Assembly (NCBI RefSeq): GCF_021412585.1
Contig: NZ_JAKCMI010000016.1
Coordinates: forward strand, 62,001-126,000
Origin: Halomonas alkalisoli
Lineage (GTDB): Bacteria; Pseudomonadota; Gammaproteobacteria; Pseudomonadales; Halomonadaceae
DNA: 64,000 bases
Reading direction: 5' to 3'
Positions 15,170-24,059 of the stretch are shown one piece after another. The notes under the pieces were generated by a model, which saw only the letters and a list, made by a program, of their open reading frames with translations, made no database searches and was not told the DNA's origin. Within the stretch, counting starts at the first letter, position 1; each line of letters starts with the position of its first letter. A program made the translations under genes and the position numbers.

Positions 15170-16852
15170 TTACCGTGAAATGCGCGTGGCGTTGATTTCC
15201 ACCATGTCTTCCTCGAAGTCGCCGGGAATCTCGGCGTCGAACACCAGTCCGTACTGCCAGGAGACGTGATGGAAGCGCGAATCGGCATGGTCATCGTGCA
15301 GCGCCACGTTGAAGCTGTACTTGCCATCGGTGGAAAGCGGCTTGTCGCCCTCGGCACCGGTACGCAGCGCGCGGGTCAGGTAGGCCGTCCAGACGCCGCC
15401 TTCTTCTTCGGCGCTGAACACGATGGCCTGACTGTCGGCGAAGTGACGCTCATCGAGGATATAGCCCGCCTCGGTGGAACCATCACCGCTGTTGAAGCGC
15501 GCCACATCCAGGTAGACACCACCGTCGAGAAGCTCGGCAATCTCCTGCTCTTCCTTCAGCTTGTCCCAGCCACCCCGTGCTGCACCGCGACGACCGCGAA
15601 TCTCGATCTCGGTACGGCTCTCGGTGAGGTACTTGGTGACGCCCCCATTGCTCATCAGGTCGAGGCGCTCCGCCAGTTCACTTTCGGCCAGGGCCTCCGC
15701 CTCGGGGGCATCCGGCATATAGGTGGAGTCATGGTGACAGCTCGCCCAGCAGCCGGCCCGGTCCGCCATGTCGACCCGATCGTCCGAGAAGCTCACGGTG
15801 AGCTTCATGGGGTTGTCCGGGTCCATCATACCGCCATCGACGAAGGGCAGCGGCGCGTGCTCGCCGGCTTCCCACTGGAAGCGCATGAACAGGTAGTCGT
15901 CGTCGAAGGAGGCCTGCACGGTCATCGGAACATGGCCGCGCTTGTCGCCCAGGTCATAGGTCTCGATCTTCTCGGCGCTGACCGCGAGCTGCCCGATCTG
16001 CTCTTCTTCGCCCTGGTGACACCAGATGCAGCGGTCGCCAAAGCTGAAGGCGCGGCCGCCGCCATGCTCGCTGCCATCCTGAATCCACTCGATGGAAGCC
16101 TGGCCGGGCAGGAAGAGCGTCATGTCCAGCGCCGGCACGTCGTCCCAGTCGAGAGTGGCGGCGATATCGCCCTCTGCGGCGACTGCCTCGCCCCGCTCCT
16201 CGGCTTCCAGCGGCATTTCGGGTTCGCCGCGTTCGGCAAGGTCGGTAGCGGGCTCGTCGTGGTCGAAACGGGCCAGCCAAACCTCGGACTCGTCCCAATC
16301 CTGGGGCAGCTCATGGGCGATACCCTGGTGACACTCGATGCAGGTCTGGCCCTGCTCGAAGCCACGGGCGTGCTCGCGGGCGGCACGTGGCGCCTGCTCC
16401 TCGAGATCCATGGCCGACCAGTCATGACAGTTGCGGCACTCGCGGGAGTCGGTACGCAACATGGAGCGCCAGACGTTCTCGGCCAGGTGCAGGCGCTTGC
16501 CCTCGAACTTCTCCTTCGTATTGATGGTCCCCAGCATCCAGTGCCACACCTCACGGCTGGCCTCGATCTTGCGGATCATCTTCGGCCCCCAGGCATCGGG
16601 CACGTGACAGTCCGAGCAGGTCGCCCCCACCCCGGTGGCATTCTGGAAGTGTGGCCGCTCCTCGTACTCCTCGTAGACCCAGCTCATCTCGTGGCAGGCC
16701 GTGCTGCAGAACTTCATGCTGTTGGTGGCTTCCATCACCGTATTGAAACCACCCCAGAACAGAATGCCGGCAACGAAGAAAACCATGGCGGCGCCAAGCG
16801 ATGCCCCCATGATGGTGATCTTGCGCCAGTTGCGAAGACGCTCCCCTTTCAT
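15170..16852 (-). CDS. NapC/NirT-type multiheme cytochrome c fused to an ethylbenzene-dehydrogenase-like heme domain
   Basis: The 560-residue protein has one N-terminal anchor (about 12-34) and a NapC/NirT domain, then a large periplasmic domain resembling the heme-b-binding gamma subunit of ethylbenzene dehydrogenase (EB_dh; e.g. VPMTVQASFDDDYLFMRFQW near 308). Six c-heme motifs are visible: C49-C53-H54 and C368-C372-H373 with three residues between the cysteines, and CxxCH at 79, 139, 171 and 275. NirT proteins oxidise quinol and reduce NirS, so this is probably the quinol-to-NirS link. The fusion partner suggests an extra heme at the exit end. A small mobile element lies 36 bp upstream of its start. 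Confidence 0.85.
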   Translation of the reverse strand: MKGERLRNWRKITIMGASLGAAMVFFVAGILFWGGFNTVMEATNSMKFCSTACHEMSWVYEEYEERPHFQNATGVGATCSDCHVPDAWGPKMIRKIEASREVWHWMLGTINTKEKFEGKRLHLAENVWRSMLRTDSRECRNCHDWSAMDLEEQAPRAAREHARGFEQGQTCIECHQGIAHELPQDWDESEVWLARFDHDEPATDLAERGEPEMPLEAEERGEAVAAEGDIAATLDWDDVPALDMTLFLPGQASIEWIQDGSEHGGGRAFSFGDRCIWCHQGEEEQIGQLAVSAEKIETYDLGDKRGHVPMTVQASFDDDYLFMRFQWEAGEHAPLPFVDGGMMDPDNPMKLTVSFSDDRVDMADRAGCWASCHHDSTYMPDAPEAEALAESELAERLDLMSNGGVTKYLTESRTEIEIRGRRGAARGGWDKLKEEQEIAELLDGGVYLDVARFNSGDGSTEAGYILDERHFADSQAIVFSAEEEGGVWTAYLTRALRTGAEGDKPLSTDGKYSFNVALHDDHADSRFHHVSWQYGLVFDAEIPGDFEEDMVEINATRISR

Positions 16853-16888
16853 GTCAGTCTCCCGAAATTGTCATGACACGGTTCTTGC

Positions 16889-17054
16889 TAGGAGCCTGTC
16901 GGGTTTGACCGATCGTCACGAGAGATTTGGATTTCGAGACAAGTTTATCGATCTGATGAGGCGAATAGCCCGCTATTTAACGAATCAGATCGAATGAAAT
17001 TGGCCGAAATACCGGATCTCGCAGTAGATCAGTGTTAAGTCCGACAGGCTCCTA
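16889..17054. mobile_element. MITE-like element with 14-bp terminal inverted repeats
   Basis: TAGGAGCCTGTCGG at 16889-16902 is the exact reverse complement of 17041-17054, and partial similarity continues about seven bases inward. Both ends read CTAG at the border, which fits a YTAR target duplication as made by IS5-subgroup transposases. The 166-bp element has no ORF and is more AT-rich than the flanks. It fills about half of the 338-bp gap between nirS and the NirT fusion. Confidence 0.75.
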
Positions 17055-17149
17055 GAGTTAGCCTGCCTTGCCGCCTGGTTGAGGTGGTGTTGTCCGGCCC
17101 CTTGCTCAGTCGCTCCATCTCACCTGCACCTGAAACGACTGAAGAAGGA

Positions 17150-17175
17150 GCCGGGACGCCCAAGGACGCCCCGGC
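17150..17175 (-). terminator. Putative terminator of nirS
   Basis: GCCGGGACGCCC pairs with GGACGCCCCGGC across a 2-base centre with two G-U-type mismatches. It lies 16 bases after the nirS stop on the - strand. No strong T-run is seen. Confidence 0.5.
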
Positions 17176-17190
17176 GGGTTCAGCAAGTGA

Positions 17191-18801
17191 TCAGCCGATG
17201 TGCTTCTTGCGGTTGTAGACGTTGAACTTGCCGGTCGGCGTGTTCAGGTTCTCGATGACAGCCTTCACTTCCAGCGTCTTGTCGTCATAGACCACGATGG
17301 CGCCATCATCCTGGTGACCGCGGCCGCGGGCCCAGATGGAGACCCACACCTCGGTACCGGTCTGGTCGTACTCCATGTGCACGGCCACGGCGTCATGCTC
17401 GACCGGGCGGTCGGCGACATGGATCGGTGTCAGCTCGCGGGTCTCCTTGTCCATGACCATGACCCACTGGTTGACGTCGGCTTCCGGGTGCATGGCCTGG
17501 TCGATCCAGACATTGCCGGAATCGGGGTGGCTACGCACGAAGAGTCCGGGGCCGTCGGTCTCGACGCTGCCGCAGATCTCCCACGCCTGGTCGGGATGCC
17601 CTTCGGGGTCGTTGCCCCAGAAGGTCATGCGGCCTTCACCCAGGTGGGTGGTGCCGGCAACCGGGCCACACTCGGAGTCGATCCAGTTGGCACCCGGGCC
17701 CGGGTGGGGGATCTGGCCGGTGTTGAGCATGCCCACGCGCTTGCGGGTCTCGGTGTCGACGAACACCATCAGGTTGCTGAAGTTCGCCGCGATCTGGAAG
17801 TAGCGGCCGGTGGGATCGAAGAAGCCGTCATGCAGGAACTCGGCGGACTCGATGTGATCGATACGCAGGTTTTCCAGGTCGCTGTAGTCGACCTGCCAGA
17901 TCTGCCCGGTCTCTTTGACGTTGACCAGCCAGGACGGTGCGTTGGGCGTGTTATACAGCGCCGCGACGCGGGCCTCGTGGACGTAGTTGCCCTCGGTGTC
18001 ATAGCCGCGGGTGGAGACGACCTTGAGCGGCTCCATGGTCTCGGCATCGGCGATTACGAAGTGCGGCGGCCAGTAGGCGCCACCGATGACGTACTTGTCC
18101 TTCCACTCGCCGTAGTGAGAGACGGCCACGTCGCGGGCGTCGATGCCGATGAACACCTCGGCGGTCACCTGGGGCGGGTCCATCCACAGGTCGATCTTGG
18201 AGAGACGGCCGTCACGGCCCTGGACGTACCAGAAGCGACCGTCGGAGCTCTCCTTGGCCACGTGCACGGCATAGCCGGTCTCGGCCTCGGTGACGAGTTC
18301 CTTGGTGTCACCATCGATGATGCCCATGGCGCCACGGTCACGCAGGATGGTGACCATGAAGTTTTCCCAGTTGCGGTCGTGCTGGGGCTCGGTGGGCCAC
18401 TCTTCCTGCGGCACCACGATCTTCCAGGTGTCGCGGATATCGGAGAGCGACATTTCCGGCGGCTCTTCCGGCGTCTGCTGGATGTACTTGGAGATCAGGG
18501 TGATCTCCTCTTCGTCCAGGATGCCGTCGAAGTTGTTCATCCCGCCTTCGGTGCCCAGCGTGATGATGCTCTCCAGACGACGCTGGCCCAGTTCCTGGGT
18601 CGTCTCGGGCAGCAGGTCCGGGCCGGTGGCGCCGCCACGCAGGGTGCCGTGGCAACCGGCGCAGCGCTGGAAGTAGATGGCGCCAGCCTGATCCATCTCT
18701 TCGGCTGTCATTTCCGGGGCCGCGGCGTGGGCGGTGCCCATCATGGCGGCCAGCGGGAAGCTGAGGGCGAAAATCCCCTTGCTCAATGCTCTCTTGTGCA
18801 T
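17191..18801 (-). CDS. nirS: Cytochrome cd1 nitrite reductase (NO-forming)
   Basis: NirS reduces nitrite to nitric oxide in the periplasm using heme c and heme d1. The 536-residue precursor has a signal peptide (KGIFALSFPLAAMMGTAHA), a cytochrome c domain with CAGCHGTLRGGATGPDL, and the eight-bladed d1 propeller, including GRFWYVQGRDGRLSKIDL, the YWPPHFVI histidine region and the C-terminal GKFNVYNRKKHI. The ATG at 18801 is chosen because GCGAGG sits seven bases upstream and the signal peptide follows at once. Two Dnr-type boxes lie upstream. The nirFDLGHJE genes needed for heme d1 do not follow it here. Confidence 0.97.
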   Translation of the reverse strand: MHKRALSKGIFALSFPLAAMMGTAHAAAPEMTAEEMDQAGAIYFQRCAGCHGTLRGGATGPDLLPETTQELGQRRLESIITLGTEGGMNNFDGILDEEEITLISKYIQQTPEEPPEMSLSDIRDTWKIVVPQEEWPTEPQHDRNWENFMVTILRDRGAMGIIDGDTKELVTEAETGYAVHVAKESSDGRFWYVQGRDGRLSKIDLWMDPPQVTAEVFIGIDARDVAVSHYGEWKDKYVIGGAYWPPHFVIADAETMEPLKVVSTRGYDTEGNYVHEARVAALYNTPNAPSWLVNVKETGQIWQVDYSDLENLRIDHIESAEFLHDGFFDPTGRYFQIAANFSNLMVFVDTETRKRVGMLNTGQIPHPGPGANWIDSECGPVAGTTHLGEGRMTFWGNDPEGHPDQAWEICGSVETDGPGLFVRSHPDSGNVWIDQAMHPEADVNQWVMVMDKETRELTPIHVADRPVEHDAVAVHMEYDQTGTEVWVSIWARGRGHQDDGAIVVYDDKTLEVKAVIENLNTPTGKFNVYNRKKHIG

Positions 18802-18940
18802 AACGTGCCTCGCTTGGTTTCCCCTTCGGGTAGTACCTGGCGGGTGCCCCAGCCTGACCCCTTTGTTGGGTTCCAGTCGGTCATGGCCATCAGCCACCCT
18901 CCACCTGGACCAAGTAGAGCAGTTTTGCCGCCCCCCTCAC

Positions 18941-18984
18941 TTGACCACTGTCAATAGATGCATCCTGGAGTTGACTTATGTCAC
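18941..18984. promoter_or_regulatory. Two Dnr-type boxes in the nirS promoter
   Basis: TTGACCACTGTCAA (18941-18954) is a perfect palindromic TTGAC-N4-GTCAA, and TTGACTTATGTCAC (18971-18984) is a one-mismatch copy. Centres are 30 bp apart, about three helical turns. The proximal box would place the nirS start near 18906 if it acts at -41.5. The remaining 18802-18940 is leader. Confidence 0.75.
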
Positions 18985-19013
18985 AAGAGACGCCAAGAAA
19001 TTTGCCGAAAGGC

Positions 19014-19040
19014 CGTCGGCCCGAAAGAATCGGGCCGACG
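19014..19040 (-). terminator. Terminator of the ccm-dnr transcript
   Basis: CGTCGGCCCGA and TCGGGCCGACG form a perfect 11-bp stem with an AAGAA loop, 30 bases after the dnr stop. On the - strand it runs into a moderately T-rich tract. It separates dnr from the nirS promoter. Confidence 0.7.
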
Positions 19041-19070
19041 AAAGGCAGCGGCAGGGGAAGGGTTCGGCAC

Positions 19071-19838
19071 TCAGCGACAGGGCTGGATCATGCCGGGAAC
19101 GGAGGCCTTCGAGCCTCCGGCAAGGACCGCCGGCGCCGCCGATGGCTGGCCGCAGGCATTGGCGAAATCGCGCAGGGCCGCCACATCATCGACCTGCACG
19201 CAGTTACGCTCGCAGCTGACGCCGACCTCCCGGAGGCGGGCCATGGCCCGGGAAAAGCTCTCGGGCTTCATGCCCAGTCGGCCGGCAATCAGCATCTTGT
19301 CGCAGGGCAGGCAGACGGTGGCCTGATGGGCATCGCAGGGGCAGAGCGAGACGATGAAGGACGCCAGTCGCTGATAGGTGGGCTGGTTGGTCAGCTGATC
19401 GAGCTGGCGCACCAGGTAGCGCAGCAGACCCGACAGGTTGGCCAGCAGGTTGAGCGCCAGGCCGTGGTTCTGCTCCAGGGTGGTGAGGAAGTGGTCGGCG
19501 GTAAAGACCAGCAGCCGGGCATCCTCGGCCACCGCGGCATGCACCGGGAAGCCGAGGCGGTCGAACATCGCCGCCTCGGCGAAGGACTCGCCGCGGGTGA
19601 ATAGCCCGACCATGCACTCGTTGCCGTCGGGGCTCTCGCGGAACAGCTTGACCCAGCCATCCAGCACCACATAGAAGCGATCCGCCGGCTCGCCCTCACT
19701 GAACAGCAGCGTGCCACGTCGATAGCTGCGCTCCACGGCGCCACCGGTCAACAGCGCCAGGGTCTCGTCCCCCAGCCCTCGGAACAGGGGCACCCGCCGA
19801 ACGGCCTGCAGTGCCTCACGGCTCAATGTCGGCCTCAT
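19071..19838 (-). CDS. dnr: Crp/Fnr-family denitrification regulator (Dnr type)
   Basis: Dnr-type proteins respond to NO and activate nir, nor and nos promoters. The 255-residue protein has a cyclic-nucleotide-binding-like fold (LLFSEGEPADRFYVVLDGWVK), a long dimer helix, and a winged helix with GRLGMKPESFSRAMARLREV as recognition region. The FNR N-terminal cysteine cluster is absent, so it should not bind [4Fe-4S] the way FNR does. It instead has four cysteines between the dimer helix and the HTH (CPCDAHQATVCLPC) and two more later. GAGGAGG is five bases before the ATG at 19838; a GTG two codons earlier is possible. It closes the ccmFGHI set and precedes nirS. Confidence 0.88.
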   Translation of the reverse strand: MRPTLSREALQAVRRVPLFRGLGDETLALLTGGAVERSYRRGTLLFSEGEPADRFYVVLDGWVKLFRESPDGNECMVGLFTRGESFAEAAMFDRLGFPVHAAVAEDARLLVFTADHFLTTLEQNHGLALNLLANLSGLLRYLVRQLDQLTNQPTYQRLASFIVSLCPCDAHQATVCLPCDKMLIAGRLGMKPESFSRAMARLREVGVSCERNCVQVDDVAALRDFANACGQPSAAPAVLAGGSKASVPGMIQPCR

Positions 19839-19866
19839 GACCACCTCCTCGAATATGGCTTCACGT

Positions 19867-20769
19867 TCAGCCCTCCGCAGCGGACAGGCCCACCTGGGAC
19901 AGGTTGCCGCGGATGATGTCTGCCTCCGGCGAATCGCCCGGCAGCACCCCGAGCAGATGTTCCCAGTGGCGTCGTGCGGCCTCGAAGTCCGCCTCCTCGA
20001 ACGCCAGGGAGCCGGCCATCCACAGCCCCTGGGCGTGGTCGGGGTCGATGGAAAGCGCCCGCTCGATCAGCTCACGGGGCTCCCCCTCCAGGCTGCCCTG
20101 CCGCTCCGCCAGCACATCCGCATAGCGGGTCAACAGGTTCGGATCGCGATCGCCGCCGTGGACCATCGCCTCGCGGAAGGCACGCTCCGCCGCCGCCAGG
20201 TCATCCAGGAATGTCAGTGTCCGGCCGAGCAGGATCCAGCCCTCGAGATCATCGGGGTTCTGTGCGAGCCGACCTTGCAGCTGCTGCGAAAGCAGCTCGA
20301 ACTGACGCTGCATTCCCTCCTCATTGACCGGCTGGGACTCCGGCATGCTGGCCACTTCACCCGGCGGGAGCTGGGTGGCAAAGACCTCATCGGCATAGCC
20401 CACGCCCAGGTAGATGCCCACGGCCATGAACGGCACCAGGGCAACGCTGGCGAAGGCGGCAACGCCTGCCATGCGGCTTGGCCCGCGACCTTCTCCGGCC
20501 GATGCCTCGCCGGCATCCGCCTCGAAGGCGCCGCTGTCGAGCAGTTCACGCTCGAGATCCGCCAGCGCGGTATCGTACTGCGCCTGGGTCAGGGTGCCGG
20601 CCGCCAGGTCCTGGTCGAGTTCGCGGACGCGATCACGATGCACCGTCAGGTTGATCGCCAGGCGCGAATGGCCCGCCTCCCCACGCGGCTCGCGCAGCAG
20701 CGGATAGACCACGAAGGCCAGCGCCATCACGCAGAGCACCATGGCAAATAGCAGGAATATTCCGTTCAT
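19867..20769 (-). CDS. ccmI: Cytochrome c maturation protein CcmI
   Basis: CcmI binds apocytochromes and hands them to the CcmF/H heme ligation complex. The ~300-residue protein has two N-terminal transmembrane helices (near 3-22 and 95-115) joined by a cytoplasmic loop with the family pattern AINLTVHRDRVRELDQDLAAGTLT. Periplasmic TPR repeats follow, such as DLEGWILLGRTLTFLDDLAAAERAF. I chose the ATG at 20769, with GGAGG five bases upstream, over the adjacent ATG at 20772. It lies between ccmH and dnr. Confidence 0.93.
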   Translation of the reverse strand: MNGIFLLFAMVLCVMALAFVVYPLLREPRGEAGHSRLAINLTVHRDRVRELDQDLAAGTLTQAQYDTALADLERELLDSGAFEADAGEASAGEGRGPSRMAGVAAFASVALVPFMAVGIYLGVGYADEVFATQLPPGEVASMPESQPVNEEGMQRQFELLSQQLQGRLAQNPDDLEGWILLGRTLTFLDDLAAAERAFREAMVHGGDRDPNLLTRYADVLAERQGSLEGEPRELIERALSIDPDHAQGLWMAGSLAFEEADFEAARRHWEHLLGVLPGDSPEADIIRGNLSQVGLSAAEG

Positions 20770-20783
20770 CATCGCCTCCGGGT

Positions 20784-21257
20784 TCACTCGCCGCTGCGTA
20801 TGCGTTGCAGCGTCGCGCGCTCCTGTTCAGTGAATTCCGGGCGCTGCGCCATGCGCTTGCGCCCCACGATCATTCGCCACCAGGCGATGCCTCCGACCAG
20901 CAGCAGCAGGAAGGGGCTGGCCCACAGCAGGGCGGTATTGGCCTGCAGTGGCGGCCGATAGCGCACGTAATCGCCATAGCGCTGCACCATGAAGTCGACG
21001 ATGGCATCGGCGTCATGGCCGGCCAGGGTCATGTCGTAGACCCGGCGACGCATATCGGCGGCGAGTTCGGCGTTGGATTCATGGATGGTCTCGCTCTGGC
21101 ACACCGTGCAGCGCAGCTCGCGCACCAGGGTGTCGTACTGGCGCTTCTGGGCTTCGCTTTCGAACTCGATTGGCTGGCCGATGGCCAGCGCCATGGCAAG
21201 CCCCGCCGCCAGCCAGAGCGGCAAGCCAAGCAGGCTCAGGATCAGGAATCGCTTCAT
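20784..21257 (-). CDS. ccmH: Cytochrome c maturation thiol-oxidoreductase CcmH
   Basis: CcmH keeps apocytochrome heme-binding cysteines reduced for ligation. The 157-residue protein has a signal/anchor, the active-site RCTVCQ in LRCTVCQSETI, the periplasmic domain RVYDMTLAGHDADAIVDFMV, and a C-terminal transmembrane helix (LLWASPFLLLLVGGIAWW). It overlaps ccmG by four bases and ends just before ccmI. Confidence 0.95.
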   Translation of the reverse strand: MKRFLILSLLGLPLWLAAGLAMALAIGQPIEFESEAQKRQYDTLVRELRCTVCQSETIHESNAELAADMRRRVYDMTLAGHDADAIVDFMVQRYGDYVRYRPPLQANTALLWASPFLLLLVGGIAWWRMIVGRKRMAQRPEFTEQERATLQRIRSGE

Positions 21258-21862
21258 GACTGCGCCACCCTCCTGCTGTCACTTGCCCGCTGCTCGGCCC
21301 TCAGCTTTTCCGCTCTCAGTTTTTCCGCTCTTAGCTTCTCCGCTCTCAGTTTTTCCACCAGGGGCAGTACCTCGTCGAGCAGCAGCTGCCGGTTGAGCGG
21401 CCCGATGCGCTTGTAGCGGATCACGCCTTCGGCATCGAGCACATAGGTCTCCGGCGTGGCGTAGACGCCCCAGTCGATACCGGCATCGCCGCGGGGGTCG
21501 TAGGCGATGACCTGATAGGGGTTGTCGCTGACACTGAGATAGCGCAGGGCCGCATCGCGCTCGTCGCGATAGTTGAAGGCATGAATGGGTATGCCGCCGG
21601 CGGCCAGCTCCATGAGCAGCGGCTTCTCGGCGCGGCAGGTGCTGCACCAGGTGGCCCAGACGTTGACCAGCGCCACTTCGCCGATGAAATCCTGCTCGGT
21701 GAGGATATGCTCGGCGTCTTCCAGCGCTTCGAGCTCGAAGGCCGGCGCCGGCTTGCCCACCAGCGGCGAAGGCAGGTCGCGTGAGTTCATGCCCAGGCCG
21801 ATGAACAGCAGGCCGAGCAGGGCCGATATGGCAATCAACGGAATCAACAGACGCAGGTTCAT
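21254..21862 (-). CDS. ccmG: Thiol:disulfide interchange protein CcmG/DsbE
   Basis: A membrane-anchored thioredoxin-like protein that reduces cysteines during cytochrome c maturation. The 202-residue product has an N-terminal anchor (about 5-24), the active site VWATWCSTCRAEKP, and the cis-proline region GVYATPETYVLD. The last ~35 residues are an added tail made of four tandem LRAEK units before a short basic end, coded by 15-bp repeats; ordinary CcmG ends near ELLPLVEKL. Its start shares one base with the ccmF stop. Confidence 0.95.
   Translation of the reverse strand: MNLRLLIPLIAISALLGLLFIGLGMNSRDLPSPLVGKPAPAFELEALEDAEHILTEQDFIGEVALVNVWATWCSTCRAEKPLLMELAAGGIPIHAFNYRDERDAALRYLSVSDNPYQVIAYDPRGDAGIDWGVYATPETYVLDAEGVIRYKRIGPLNRQLLLDEVLPLVEKLRAEKLRAEKLRAEKLRAEQRASDSRRVAQS
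21300..21359 (-). repeat. Four 15-bp tandem repeats in the 3' end of ccmG
   Basis: Four near-identical 15-bp units (21300, 21315, 21330 and 21345) encode EKLRA-type pentapeptides. Units differ by 1-3 bases, so copy number may vary in length without frame change. Confidence 0.9.
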
Positions 21863-23868
21863 CAGGTGGTCACCTCCCGCGCAGGGCCGCTTTCCTGGGT
21901 GCCGGCGCGGTGGCGCCTATCGACGGCGCGATTGCGTGCCAGCCGGTAGCGTCGATCGCTGGCCGCCAGCAGTCCGCCCAGGGAGAGCAGGATGGCACCG
22001 GACCACATCCAGAACATGTAGGGCTTGTAGTAGAGGCGGAAGCTCCAGGCGTCGCCCACCAGCCGTTCGCCCAGGGAGACGTAGACATCGCGGGTCGTCG
22101 CACGGTGCAAGGACGCCTGATTCATGGGGTTGCCGGGCTGGGTGTCGTAGTAGCGGCGCTGGGGCAGCAGGGTCGCCACCGGCCGGCCATCACGGGTCAC
22201 ATCGACGACCGCCTGGTCGGCATCCCAGTTGGGGCCGCGCACCGTCTCCATGCGCTGCAGGGTGAAATCGAAGCCCGCCGCCGAGGTGGTCTGGCCCGGC
22301 TCCATGCGCACGTCGCGCTCGACCTCGTAGGTGTTGACCATGGCGATGGCCACCACGATCAGCGCCAGCCCCACATGGGCCAGGTGCATGCCCATGAAGC
22401 TGGGACGCATCACCTTGCGCAGCCGAGTGCCCAAGGGCTGCCGCGCCGACCCCATGCGCTTGTGGATATCCAGCAGCGCAGTAAGGATGATCCAGCTGGC
22501 GAGCATCAATGACAGGGCGGTCAGCGGCCGCCAGGCGCCCATGGTAAGCGGCCAGAGCCCGCCGGCGATGACGCTCACCAGCAGGGCCCAGCGCAGTTGG
22601 CGGAAGGTGTCGCTGGGGTTGGCCTGCTTCCACATCACCGCGGGGCCGAGGCCGATCAGGAACAGCAGCGGCAGCATCAGCGGGGCGAAGACGGTATCGA
22701 AGTAAGGGGGGCCCACCGAGATCTTGCCCAGGCCGAAGGCGTCCAGCGCCAGCGGATAGAGGGTGCCGATGAATACCGCCGCGCAGGCCACTGCCAACAG
22801 CACGTTGTTGGCCATCATCAATGACTCGCGGGAGTACCAGGCGAAGGAGCCGCCAAGCCCCACCCAGGGTGCCCGCCAGGCGTAGACGGTCAGCGACCCC
22901 AGCAGGGTGATGGTGAGCATGCCCAGGATGAATACGCCGCGCTCCGGGTCGGTGGCGAAGGCGTGGACCGAGGTGATGACGCCCGAGCGCACGATGAAGG
23001 CACCCAGCACGGTCAGGGCGAAGGTAAGGATCGCCAGCATCAGCGTCCAGACCTTGAAGCCGCCGCGCTTCTCCGTCACCGCCAGCGAATGGATCAGCGC
23101 GGTGGCGGTCAGCCAGGGCAGGAAGGAGGCGTTTTCGACCGGGTCCCAGAACCACCAGCCACCCCAGCCCAGCTCGTAGTAGGCCCACCAGGAGCCGATG
23201 GCGATACCCAGGGTGAGGAAGACCCAGGCCACCGTGGTCCAGGGGCGCGACCAGCGTGCCCAGGCGGCATCGAGGCGACCGCCGAGCAGGGCCGCCATGG
23301 CGAAGGCGAAGACCACCGCCGTTCCCACATAGCCCATGTAGAGCAGCGGCGGATGCAGGATCATGCCCGGGTCCTGCAGCAGTGGATTCATGCCGCGCCC
23401 ATCCATGGGTCCCGGGACGATACGCTCGAAGGGGTTGGAGGTGAACACGGTAAACGCAAGGAAGCCGATCGAGACCATGCCCAGCACGGCCAGCACCCGG
23501 GCCAGCATCTCCCGGGGCAGCGACCGGCTGAAGATCGCCACGGCGACACCCCAGGCAGCCAGCAGCCACACCCACAGCAGCAGCGATCCCTCATGGCCGC
23601 CCCAGACCGCCGTGACCTTGTAGATCGTCGGCTGGCTGAGGCTGGAGTGGCTGGCCACATAGCGTACCGAGAAGTCGCTGACCACGAAGGCCCAGACCAG
23701 CACCGCCAGGGAGATCGACAGGAAGACGAACTGGCCGGTGGCCAGGAAGCGCCCCGTGCGCATCAGGCGGGCATTGTCGAAGTACGTGCCCAGCAGGGGC
23801 AGTATGCTCTGGACCACCGCCAGGCATAGCGCCAGTATCAGTGCGAAGTTTCCGAGTTCCGCCACCAT
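21862..23868 (-). CDS. ccmF: Cytochrome c heme lyase subunit CcmF
   Basis: CcmF receives heme from CcmE and ligates it to apocytochrome c. The 668-residue polytopic membrane protein shows the WWD-type heme-handling domain ([19 protein letters not shown] near residue 237), [19 protein letters not shown], and a conserved late segment [13 protein letters not shown]. Length is normal. It heads the - strand set ccmF-G-H-I-dnr. ccmABCDE are not upstream: the region beyond it is a promoter shared with ppiA. Confidence 0.96.
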   Translation of the reverse strand: MVAELGNFALILALCLAVVQSILPLLGTYFDNARLMRTGRFLATGQFVFLSISLAVLVWAFVVSDFSVRYVASHSSLSQPTIYKVTAVWGGHEGSLLLWVWLLAAWGVAVAIFSRSLPREMLARVLAVLGMVSIGFLAFTVFTSNPFERIVPGPMDGRGMNPLLQDPGMILHPPLLYMGYVGTAVVFAFAMAALLGGRLDAAWARWSRPWTTVAWVFLTLGIAIGSWWAYYELGWGGWWFWDPVENASFLPWLTATALIHSLAVTEKRGGFKVWTLMLAILTFALTVLGAFIVRSGVITSVHAFATDPERGVFILGMLTITLLGSLTVYAWRAPWVGLGGSFAWYSRESLMMANNVLLAVACAAVFIGTLYPLALDAFGLGKISVGPPYFDTVFAPLMLPLLFLIGLGPAVMWKQANPSDTFRQLRWALLVSVIAGGLWPLTMGAWRPLTALSLMLASWIILTALLDIHKRMGSARQPLGTRLRKVMRPSFMGMHLAHVGLALIVVAIAMVNTYEVERDVRMEPGQTTSAAGFDFTLQRMETVRGPNWDADQAVVDVTRDGRPVATLLPQRRYYDTQPGNPMNQASLHRATTRDVYVSLGERLVGDAWSFRLYYKPYMFWMWSGAILLSLGGLLAASDRRYRLARNRAVDRRHRAGTQESGPAREVTT

Positions 23869-24059
23869 GGATTGGCTACCTCCCGCCTATCCCCGGCTCG
23901 GAGAGGATCACCCTGCCAGCCGGTCACTATCTGGATATTCATGGGCGAGGCATCACGGCTTGGAAGAGATCAGCGGTAGGTGCCCCGACCCGCATAACCG
24001 AATGGTCCGGCGATCGGCGCATAAAAGCCATACTGCGTACTTCTTTACTCCGGACTGTT

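Noticed and set aside
17200..18957. 585-residue + strand frame across nirS
   Set aside because: Antisense to nirS; composition is that of a shadow of a high-GC gene.
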